Part shown: positions 43,329 through 50,335 of the stretch, one piece after another | Layout of the letters: each line of letters begins with the position of its first letter | Numbering within the stretch: the stretch's first letter is position 1 | From: an uncultured Blautia sp. | Lineage (GTDB): Bacteria; Bacillota; Clostridia; Lachnospirales; Lachnospiraceae | Length of the DNA stretch: 53,039 nt | Direction: 5' to 3' | Assembly: GCA_900551075.1 (NCBI GenBank) | Contig: URVB01000024.1 | Span: forward strand, 1 to 53,039 | Notes under the pieces: model-generated | Database searches by the model: none | What the model was told of the DNA's origin: nothing | Seen by the model: the letters and a program-made list of their open reading frames with translations, nothing else | Made by a program: the position numbers and the translations under genes

Positions 43329-44201
43329 ATGGGAAAAGTTGCCATTGTCACAGACAGCAACAGCGGTATCACGCAGGAGGAAGGAAGGACTTTGGGGATT
43401 TCTGTACTTCCGATGCCATTTTACATTAATGAAAAAATGTACCTCGAAGGAATTACCCTGACTCAGGAAGAATTTTATGAACGTCTGAAAAAGGATGAGC
43501 CGATATCTACCTCTCAGCCCAGTCCGGGGGAGGTGTGCGGTTTGTGGGACAATCTTTTGAGGGAGTATGATGAGATTGTGCATATTCCGATGTCCAGCGG
43601 ATTAAGTGCATCCTGCGAAACGGCCACAGGTCTTGCCCTGGATTACGACAAGAAAGTGCAGGTAGTCAATAATCAGAGGATTTCTGTTACCCAGCGACAG
43701 TCTGTATTAGATGCCATTCATCTGGCCGAAGCGGGCAAATCTGCCGCAGAGATTAAAAAGGTGCTGGAGGATGAAAAGTTCGAGTCCAGTATTTATATTA
43801 CCCTGGAGACTTTGAAGTATCTGAAAAAGGGTGGAAGAATTACTCCGGCAGCCGCAGCCATCGGTACGGTGCTGAACCTGAAGCCCGTTCTTCAAATTCA
43901 GGGAGAGAAGCTGGATGCTTATTCCAAGGTCCGGGGCAAGAAACAGGCAAAGCGTGTGATGATGAAAGCTATGCGGGAAGACCTCGAAAAGAGATTTGCC
44001 AAATATATGGAATCAGGTGAAATGTCCCTGCAGATGGCCTATACGGGGAATCCGGAGGAAGCAGAGGAATTTAGGAATGAGGTTCAGGCGGCTTTCCCGG
44101 AATTTACAGATATACACATGGACCCGCTGTCCCTGAGTGTTGCCTGTCACATCGGATATGGCGCGCTGGCAATCACCTGTGCAAAGATTGTGACTGTCTG
44201 A
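43329..44201 (+). CDS. DegV family fatty-acid-binding protein
   Basis: This 290-residue protein has the DegV signatures VTDSNSGITQEEG, FYERLKKDEPISTSQPSPGEV, IPMSSGLSASCETA and LKYLKKGGRITPAAAAIG. DegV/FakB-like proteins bind fatty acids for phosphorylation by FakA in Firmicutes. No fakA lies in the window. It is followed by argS after 48 bases. Confidence 0.93.
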   Translation: MGKVAIVTDSNSGITQEEGRTLGISVLPMPFYINEKMYLEGITLTQEEFYERLKKDEPISTSQPSPGEVCGLWDNLLREYDEIVHIPMSSGLSASCETATGLALDYDKKVQVVNNQRISVTQRQSVLDAIHLAEAGKSAAEIKKVLEDEKFESSIYITLETLKYLKKGGRITPAAAAIGTVLNLKPVLQIQGEKLDAYSKVRGKKQAKRVMMKAMREDLEKRFAKYMESGEMSLQMAYTGNPEEAEEFRNEVQAAFPEFTDIHMDPLSLSVACHIGYGALAITCAKIVTV

Positions 44202-44249
44202 TAGAGGCGGGATAGTAAGAGAAATCGAATACGAGGAGCAGATAGAAGC

Positions 44250-46016
44250 ATGAAGAAGCTTATGGAACTGATGGCGGAAGAGCTTTCCGCCGCATTTGAA
44301 AAAGCAGGATATGATCCGGCATATGGAAAGGTAACTGTTTCCAACAGACCGGATTTGTGTGAATTTCAGTGTAATGGAGCTATGGCTGGAGCCAAAGCAT
44401 ATAAAAAGGCACCGTTTATGATTGCAGATGACGTCGTTGCCTTTCTGGCAGACAGCCGTGTATTTTCCATGGCGGAGGCCGTAAAGCCAGGGTTTATTAA
44501 TCTGAAGGTGAGAGAGGATTTTCTTGCCGGTTATCTGAAAAATATGGCGGCAGATGAGAAGCTTTCTGTTACGGCAGCAGAAGCACCGAAGACCATTATG
44601 ATCGATTACGGCGGACCAAACGTAGCGAAGCCCCTCCATGTAGGACATTTGCGTTCTGCGATCATCGGAGAGAGTCTCAAGCGCATTGGGCGTTATGTGG
44701 GACATAAGGTGATCGGAGATGTACATCTGGGCGATTGGGGACTTCAGATGGGGCTGATCATTACAGAGCTGAAGCACAGGAAACCGGAGCTGGTATACTT
44801 TGATGAAGCTTATACGGGAGAATATCCGGCGGAAGCATCGTTTACCATCGGGGAACTGGAGGAAATTTATCCGTGCGCCAGTGCCAAATCCAAGGAGGAT
44901 GAGGACTACAGGAATGAGGCATTGGAGGCAACGCATCTCCTGCAGCAGGGCAGAGCCGGCTATATGGCGCTCTGGAATCATATTATGCAGGTGTCTGTTG
45001 CGGATTTAAAGAGAAATTACGATAATTTGGATGTCTCCTTTGATCTCTGGAAAAAGGAATCCGATGCCCAGCCCTATATTCCGGACATGGTAGAGGATAT
45101 GAAGGCAGGGGGCTATGCCTATGAGAATCAGGGTGCTCTTGTGGTAGATGTGAAGGAAGAGCGGGATACCAAGGAGATTCCTCCCTGTATGCTTTTGAAA
45201 TCCGACGGTGCGTCTTTGTATACAACGACGGATCTGGCTACGATTGTAGAGCGGATGAAGCTGTTTGATCCGGATGAGATTCTCTACGTGGTGGACAAAC
45301 GCCAGGAGCTGCATTTTATACAGGTATTCCGCTGTGCAAGAAAGACAGGGCTTGTGAAGGAAGATACAAGACTTTCTTTCCTGGGCTTCGGTACGATGAA
45401 CGGCAAGGATGGCAAGCCCTTCAAAACAAGAGAGGGCGGCGTCATGCGGCTGGAAACTCTCATTGCCGACATCAATAAGGAAATGTACCGTAAGATTGCA
45501 GAAAACAGAAGCGTCAGGGACAAGGATGCCGGAGAGACGGCGAAGATTGTAGGACTGTCGGCTATTAAATACGGCGATCTTTCCAATCAGGCGACTAAGG
45601 ATTATGTTTTTGATGTGGACCGTTTTACTTCCTTTGAGGGGAATACGGGACCGTACATCCTTTATACGATCGTCAGAATCAAATCCATTCTGAACCGTTA
45701 CACAGAAGCTGGCGGCAGTACGGAAGAGGGAGAAATCCTTCCTGCCGTGAATGAGAGTGAGAAGAACCTGATGCTGCAGCTGACAGGATTTGGCGCAACA
45801 GTGGAAACGGCATTTGATGAAAAGGCGCCGCATAAAATTTGTGCATATATTTATGAAGTATCAAATGCATTTAACAGCTTTTATCATGAGACAAAAATTC
45901 TGAGTGAGGAGAACCGGGCACAGAAGGAATCCTTTATACAGCTTTTGAAGCTGACCAAGGAGGTACTGGAAACCAGCATCGATCTGCTTGGGTTTTCTGC
46001 GCCGGACAGAATGTAA
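44250..46016 (+). CDS. argS: Arginine-tRNA ligase
   Basis: This 588-residue class I synthetase has the N-terminal Add-1 domain (1-110), the HIGH-type motif KPLHVGHLRSAIIG, GDVHLGDWGLQMG, the KMSKS-loop region GKDGKPFKTREGGVMRLETL and the DALR anticodon-binding domain (about 465-588). As in most ArgRS, a canonical KMSKS is absent. It charges tRNA-Arg. A terminator follows. Confidence 0.97.
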   Translation: MKKLMELMAEELSAAFEKAGYDPAYGKVTVSNRPDLCEFQCNGAMAGAKAYKKAPFMIADDVVAFLADSRVFSMAEAVKPGFINLKVREDFLAGYLKNMAADEKLSVTAAEAPKTIMIDYGGPNVAKPLHVGHLRSAIIGESLKRIGRYVGHKVIGDVHLGDWGLQMGLIITELKHRKPELVYFDEAYTGEYPAEASFTIGELEEIYPCASAKSKEDEDYRNEALEATHLLQQGRAGYMALWNHIMQVSVADLKRNYDNLDVSFDLWKKESDAQPYIPDMVEDMKAGGYAYENQGALVVDVKEERDTKEIPPCMLLKSDGASLYTTTDLATIVERMKLFDPDEILYVVDKRQELHFIQVFRCARKTGLVKEDTRLSFLGFGTMNGKDGKPFKTREGGVMRLETLIADINKEMYRKIAENRSVRDKDAGETAKIVGLSAIKYGDLSNQATKDYVFDVDRFTSFEGNTGPYILYTIVRIKSILNRYTEAGGSTEEGEILPAVNESEKNLMLQLTGFGATVETAFDEKAPHKICAYIYEVSNAFNSFYHETKILSEENRAQKESFIQLLKLTKEVLETSIDLLGFSAPDRM

Positions 46017-46027
46017 GGAAGGATACG

Positions 46028-46061
46028 AGGGGACTGCGGCAGCGGGCCCCTTGCTTTTTTT
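46028..46061 (+). terminator. Terminator after argS
   Basis: AGGGG (46028-46032) pairs with CCCCT (46047-46051) around a GC-rich loop, followed by TGC and seven Ts. The outer stem is short. Confidence 0.65.
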
Positions 46062-46131
46062 ATTTCACAGGAGAGCGTAAAAGTCCTCCGGGCAGGATTC
46101 TTTTTTATAGAATTTTAAGAAACATGAAGAA

Positions 46132-46147
46132 TGAAGTATGCTATAAT
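46132..46147 (+). promoter_or_regulatory. Extended -10 promoter of the Ser/Thr kinase gene
   Basis: TATGCTATAAT gives an extended -10 (TATAAT 46142-46147); a partial -35 (GAAACA) lies at 46119-46124. The gene starts at 46227. Confidence 0.6.
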
Positions 46148-46226
46148 AAACGAAAATAAATTCTGATTTCTTATCCGGTGTTCTGCCGGTACATTTTCCA
46201 ACGATAAAAATATAGGAAGGAATGGG

Positions 46227-47480
46227 GTGGTGACAGTCAGTCTGATTGGAATTATTTTGAAGGGACGTTATTGCATCATTGAACAGCTTGGCCAGGGTGG
46301 AGGCGGACATCTGTATCTCGCACGTGATTTGGAGCTGGGAGGATTGTGGGCTGTAAAGGAAATCCCTCTGTCCGGGAAAAGAGAAGCGAAGCTACTCAGA
46401 CTTTTGGAGCATCCCTCTTTGCCGAAAATGGTGGATTATCTGGAGCGGGGAGAATTTTGCTATCTGGTCATGGAATATATCCGGGGAAAGTCTTTGGGAG
46501 AATGGCTGCGTGAGGGCAGGAGCTTTTCATTAACTGAGATTATAGAGTCTGGGATTGCGGCTTCGCAGGTGCTGGATTATCTGCATAACAGAAGGCCATC
46601 CGTTTACTATGGAGATTTAAAGCCGGATAATCTGATGCTCTCGGATAACGGCAGGCTGTACCTGGTAGATTTGGGAAGCGCCGTATTTGGCTATCGTGAA
46701 AAGCAGAGGCTTTGTATGGGAACCAGAGGTTATGCGGCACCGGAGCAGTATCAGGGAAAAATGAGTGCTGCAAGCGATGTATATGCTCTTGGGAAAACAC
46801 TTGCAAAATTGTGTGGGAGGAATAAGCAGTATTTTTTGCGGCATCCGGGAATGGGGAGCCTGATATTCCGCTGCTGCCGGAGACAGGAGAAGCTGCGGAT
46901 TCAGTCTATGGGGCAGGTGGAAAGGGAGCTTAAGAAGCTTCTGAAGAAAAGAGGAGAAAAAGGAGCCCGGGCAGTGCTCCTTGTGTCCGCGGCCGTCTTT
47001 ATGGTGCTGGTAGCTGTGGGGGTATTTTATCAGGAGAAGCAGTCCTTTGCAGAAGCGTTGTCCGGGGTGACGGAAATTTATTACAATGATGAATTTTTGA
47101 ATGGAAACCGGGAGAAGCAGAAGGAGCTTACGAGGAAGGCTGAAAAGAAGCTTCATGTTCTTTTGAAGGAATATCGGGAAAGAGAAGAGCAGAGAAGACT
47201 TCTTTTACTGCTTGCGCATAACGGAGAGCTTCTGGGAGAAACAGAACGTGCGGGATTCTATTATAAACAGCTTCTTATGTATGATGGCAATTTCGGTGAA
47301 GCGTACGGGGAATATGGCCTCTTTTTGATGCGGCAGGGAAAAGCGGAGGAAGCATGGCGTTTATGGAAGGAATACGAAAGAAAAGAATGGAAGGGGCCGG
47401 AAGGTACAGAAAGCAGGGATGTAAGGCTGTGGAAAGCACAGATGGGCGCGTATCTGCCTGAACAAACCGTGAACAGGTAA
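46227..47480 (+). CDS. Membrane Ser/Thr protein kinase with external helical repeats
   Basis: Residues 12-245 form a Hanks-type kinase: glycine loop GQGGGG (22-27), Lys44, catalytic D130 and N135 in YYGDLKPDNL (the HRD motif reads YGD), metal-binding DLG (148-150) and APEQ (171-174), so it should be active. One membrane helix (about 247-265) follows a Lys/Arg-rich juxtamembrane stretch. The external part (about 275-400) is helical, with TPR-like stretches (AGFYYKQLLMYDGNFGEAYGEYG), not the PASTA repeats of PrkC. The start is GTG 46227 after AGGAAGG. The next gene encodes a secreted protein on the same transcript, possibly its ligand or partner; no phosphatase gene is next to it. Confidence 0.9.
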   Translation: MVTVSLIGIILKGRYCIIEQLGQGGGGHLYLARDLELGGLWAVKEIPLSGKREAKLLRLLEHPSLPKMVDYLERGEFCYLVMEYIRGKSLGEWLREGRSFSLTEIIESGIAASQVLDYLHNRRPSVYYGDLKPDNLMLSDNGRLYLVDLGSAVFGYREKQRLCMGTRGYAAPEQYQGKMSAASDVYALGKTLAKLCGRNKQYFLRHPGMGSLIFRCCRRQEKLRIQSMGQVERELKKLLKKRGEKGARAVLLVSAAVFMVLVAVGVFYQEKQSFAEALSGVTEIYYNDEFLNGNREKQKELTRKAEKKLHVLLKEYREREEQRRLLLLLAHNGELLGETERAGFYYKQLLMYDGNFGEAYGEYGLFLMRQGKAEEAWRLWKEYERKEWKGPEGTESRDVRLWKAQMGAYLPEQTVNR

Positions 47481-47505
47481 AAGCAGATGGACAAGGAGGA
47501 TAGGG

Positions 47506-48351
47506 ATGAACAAAAAGAACAGAGTAAGGTTTTGGCTTTTGACAGGATTTCTGATATTATTTGGCGGGATGACGACATATGCTATGGAAATCGGGGGCTT
47601 TGATGTGGAAATCGGGGCAGGAGAGAGTGCTGCATATCCGGACGGATGGTGGGATACGCCTTCCTGTGGAGACACTGAAGAAAATGCTCCGGATAGTCTT
47701 ATATCCGGGGAAGCTTTTGCAGAAGCTTCTTTCGATGCCCTGGAAGAGCCGGAAAGCGGATCGGAAGCAGATTTTACGGCAGAGCAGGGTGTAAAGCAGG
47801 AGATATTGAAGCAGCAGGAGACCCTGGAACAGCAGGCTGGGCCGGATTCTGCAGTACAGGAGCCTGCGATACAGAACAGGGAAGCAGGTGAAGCCATGGC
47901 GGTGACTGAGTCGGAGAATACACCTGCTCCATCGCTCATGCCTTCTCCCACAGAGAATCTGTTCCCAGGTCCGGCAATTGCGGCACATCCTGCGAATACC
48001 ATAACTCCGGTACCTGAGGCTGAGAAAGGTGTCCCCTTATCGGAAGCGGGACTGTCGGAAGGTGTTTTTCCGGTATCTGCTCTGCAGAGGATTCTGGCGG
48101 GCAGCACAAAGATAAAATTAGAAACGATGTATTGGAAAGATACAATCAATGCCATGGCTTGTCCTCAATTATTGATTCAAACAGAGGGAGGGTTTCATAT
48201 CCTGTCGTTTCGGGTGAACGGTCTGGAATGCCTTTATCACTGGGAAAAGGACCGCATCATTTTGGAACAGGAGCCTGGGAATACGGGAAATGTCATAGAA
48301 TTGATCGCACTTTGTGAGAAGGACACAAAAATACGGGTCTGGACTGAATAG
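47506..48351 (+). CDS. Secreted protein of unknown function, linked to the kinase
   Basis: This 281-residue protein has a signal peptide (about 1-27, cut near TYAME), a long low-complexity region (about 40-190) rich in Glu, Ala, Pro and Ser, and a small C-terminal domain (about 200-281: ILAGSTKIKLETMYWKDT, HILSFRVNGLECLYHW, NVIELIALCEKDTKIRVW) that looks like a beta-sandwich. It has no membrane anchor or sortase motif. It lies 25 bases after the kinase gene, so it may act with that kinase outside the cell, for example as the signal or a substrate. Confidence 0.6.
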   Translation: MNKKNRVRFWLLTGFLILFGGMTTYAMEIGGFDVEIGAGESAAYPDGWWDTPSCGDTEENAPDSLISGEAFAEASFDALEEPESGSEADFTAEQGVKQEILKQQETLEQQAGPDSAVQEPAIQNREAGEAMAVTESENTPAPSLMPSPTENLFPGPAIAAHPANTITPVPEAEKGVPLSEAGLSEGVFPVSALQRILAGSTKIKLETMYWKDTINAMACPQLLIQTEGGFHILSFRVNGLECLYHWEKDRIILEQEPGNTGNVIELIALCEKDTKIRVWTE

Positions 48352-48368
48352 AGAAAGAATGCTATACT
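48340..48368 (+). promoter_or_regulatory. Probable promoter of the HAD phosphatase gene
   Basis: TGGACT (48340-48345), 17 bases and TATACT (48363-48368) with a TG extension. It overlaps the end of the preceding gene. Confidence 0.5.
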
Positions 48369-48396
48369 GCATAATACATAGATTAGGAGGAAAAGC

Positions 48397-49044
48397 ATGT
48401 ATAAAGCAATTTTCTTTGATTTGGACGGAACCTTGACGGAATCCGGAGAGGGGATTACAAAATCTGTACAGTACGCTCTGGAAAAGCTTGGAAGGCCGGA
48501 GCCGGATCTTTCAAAGCTGCGGGTGTTTGTGGGACCGCCGCTTATGGAACAGTTTATGAAGTATGCAGAGCTTGATGAGGAAACCGCTCGGCAGGCGGTC
48601 GTTTATTACAGGGAACGCTATGCGGAAACCGGTATATATGAAAACAGACCCTATCCGGGTGTGGAGGAGCTTCTTCAAAAGCTTCGCAGGGAGGGCTATC
48701 TTCTGGCCGTAGCTTCTTCCAAACCGGAGCATTTCGTATGGAAGGTATTGGATTATTTCGGTCTGACCCGGTATTTCCATGAGATTGTCGGAAGTGAAAT
48801 GAACGGCAGCAGAACCAGTAAGTCAGAGGTGATCGGGGAAACACTGAAAAGACTTGGCTTACAGAACCATAGGGAACAGGTGCTTATGGTCGGTGACAAG
48901 GAGCACGATGTGTTTGGTGCAAGGGCTGAAGGGCTTGCCTGTGTAGCCGTGTCTTATGGATATGGCACTATGGAGGAATTAGAAGCGGCGCAGCCGCTTA
49001 AGATTGTGGATTCCGCAGAAGAACTGCTGCATTTTTTCGTCTGA
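48397..49044 (+). CDS. HAD family hydrolase (phosphoglycolate phosphatase-like)
   Basis: This 215-residue HAD phosphatase has motif I FFDLDGTLTESG, a helical cap (about 15-80), motif II VASSKPE, the motif III lysine in SRTSKSEVI and motif IV MVGDKEHDVFGA. The closest group is the PGP/PpaX-like subfamily; the substrate is not set. AGGAGG precedes the ATG. Its stop TGA overlaps the probable CTG start of the CPBP gene. Confidence 0.88.
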   Translation: MYKAIFFDLDGTLTESGEGITKSVQYALEKLGRPEPDLSKLRVFVGPPLMEQFMKYAELDEETARQAVVYYRERYAETGIYENRPYPGVEELLQKLRREGYLLAVASSKPEHFVWKVLDYFGLTRYFHEIVGSEMNGSRTSKSEVIGETLKRLGLQNHREQVLMVGDKEHDVFGARAEGLACVAVSYGYGTMEELEAAQPLKIVDSAEELLHFFV

Positions 49045-49877
49045 CCCCTCTGCGCAGACAGAGTCATATTCTTCAGTGGTGGAGGGTTCTTTATCCGTGG
49101 GGGATACATTTTGTTATTTCGCAGATCGTCGGTTATGTGGCTATTCTGTATTTGTCGCGTTTGTTTAGCGATGAGACGGAAGCATATTATCAGAGCGTGA
49201 TCGTGTTAACGGGAATGACCGGGATTATGGCTATGCTGATCTCTCTGTTTTTTTACCGGAGAGACGAGGCGGGAAGAAGGCTGGGAGGAATCATTCCGGG
49301 AAACAGAGCTAAGGGGCTGGATGTGGGAGAGGGAATCTGGCTGCTCTTTATGGGCGCGGCATTTTCTCAGTTTGCCAATATTCTGATGAATATTCTGCAG
49401 ATTTTTCTGCAGTCCACGGAGTATCAGGAGAGCATGAGCCGGATTACGGAAGGGAAAAGCCTTCTGATGCTGGTATTCTGGATGGGGATCATAGCTCCGG
49501 CTGCGGAGGAGGTTGTATTCCGGTGGCTGATCTATCTGCGGCTTCGTGATTATCTGCGTATGGGCCGGGCAATCGTGATCTCCGGATTGATTTTTGGAAT
49601 TTATCACGGTAATCTTCTGCAGTTTATTTATGCCAGTATCCTGGGAATGATTTTTGCATATGTTCTTGAAATGACCGGAAGTCTTTATTCCTGTGTGCTG
49701 CTTCATATGGGAGCAAATATCTGGTCACTGGTTTATCCGGAAATTGGGATGAAGCTTCTGGAAACCCCATTTGTATATATGCTGTTCGTGCTCATGGGAG
49801 CTTTGTTTGCTGTTATGATTACCGGTATCAGGCATTTCATAAATAAGGGAAAACAGCGTGGAACACGGTGTGTGTAA
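49041..49877 (+). CDS. CPBP family intramembrane metalloprotease, probable CTG start
   Basis: The core motifs are APAAEEVVFRW (EExxxR), FGIYHGNLLQFIYA (FxxxH) and HMGANIWS (HxxxN), as in CPBP/Rce1-like proteases. Obvious membrane sequence begins well before the first standard start codon (GTG 49137, no ribosome binding site): the codons from 49041 to 49136 encode WWRVLYPWGIHFVISQIVGY in frame, a normal first helix for this family. The only plausible start there is a CTG at 49041 that overlaps the TGA of the HAD gene (CTGA), so it may be made by termination-reinitiation. That gives 278 residues; with GTG 49137 it would be 246. Its targets are unknown; relatives cleave peptides or act in bacteriocin immunity. 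Confidence 0.75.
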   Translation: MTPLRRQSHILQWWRVLYPWGIHFVISQIVGYVAILYLSRLFSDETEAYYQSVIVLTGMTGIMAMLISLFFYRRDEAGRRLGGIIPGNRAKGLDVGEGIWLLFMGAAFSQFANILMNILQIFLQSTEYQESMSRITEGKSLLMLVFWMGIIAPAAEEVVFRWLIYLRLRDYLRMGRAIVISGLIFGIYHGNLLQFIYASILGMIFAYVLEMTGSLYSCVLLHMGANIWSLVYPEIGMKLLETPFVYMLFVLMGALFAVMITGIRHFINKGKQRGTRCV

Positions 49878-49918
49878 GCGTCAGGTCTGTATTGTGCAAA
49901 ATTGGAACTGCTTTGTTG

Positions 49919-49970
49919 TTGACAAGGCAGTTTTTATCTGTTATATTAATACCACACCCCCGTGGGGTGT
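49919..49970 (+). promoter_or_regulatory. Promoter and CsoR-type operator of the copper operon
   Basis: TTGACA (49919-49924), a 17-base spacer and TATATT (49942-49947) form a strong promoter. A palindrome ACACCCC-CGT-GGGGTGT (49954-49970) overlaps the predicted transcript start. GC-rich palindromes with G-runs are typical CsoR operators, so CsoR without copper should block the promoter. Confidence 0.85.
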
Positions 49971-50024
49971 ATAAGGGACTTGATCATACAAGAAACGTAT
50001 ATTTCGAAATAGAAAGGAAATCTT

Positions 50025-50288
50025 ATGAAAGCGGACAGGTCAAAAATTACGAGGCTTCTGAAAACAGCGCGGGGACAGTTGGATGGAATTCTTCGTATGG
50101 TTGAGGAAGACAGATATTGCATTGATATTTCCCACCAGCTTATGGCTACGGAAGCAATTTTAAATAAGGTCAATAAGGAAATTCTGACTGCACATTTGAA
50201 GAATTGCGTCTGTCATGCAGAGGCAGAGGAAGAAAAAGAAGAAAAAATAGATGAATTGGTGTCGATGCTTGGCAAGATTCTGAAATAA
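50025..50288 (+). CDS. csoR: CsoR family copper-sensing repressor
   Basis: This 87-residue all-helical protein (DUF156) has the copper ligands C32, H57 and C61 with the 25 and 4 residue spacing of characterised CsoR proteins, plus C63. N-terminal residues KITRLLKTARGQLDGILRMV match the family. Cu(I) binding releases it from DNA. It lies just after its own operator and 48 bases before copA. Confidence 0.93.
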   Translation: MKADRSKITRLLKTARGQLDGILRMVEEDRYCIDISHQLMATEAILNKVNKEILTAHLKNCVCHAEAEEEKEEKIDELVSMLGKILK

Positions 50289-50335
50289 GAGGAAATGACA
50301 TTGTTGAAAGAATACCGGACAGGAAAGGGGTTCTT

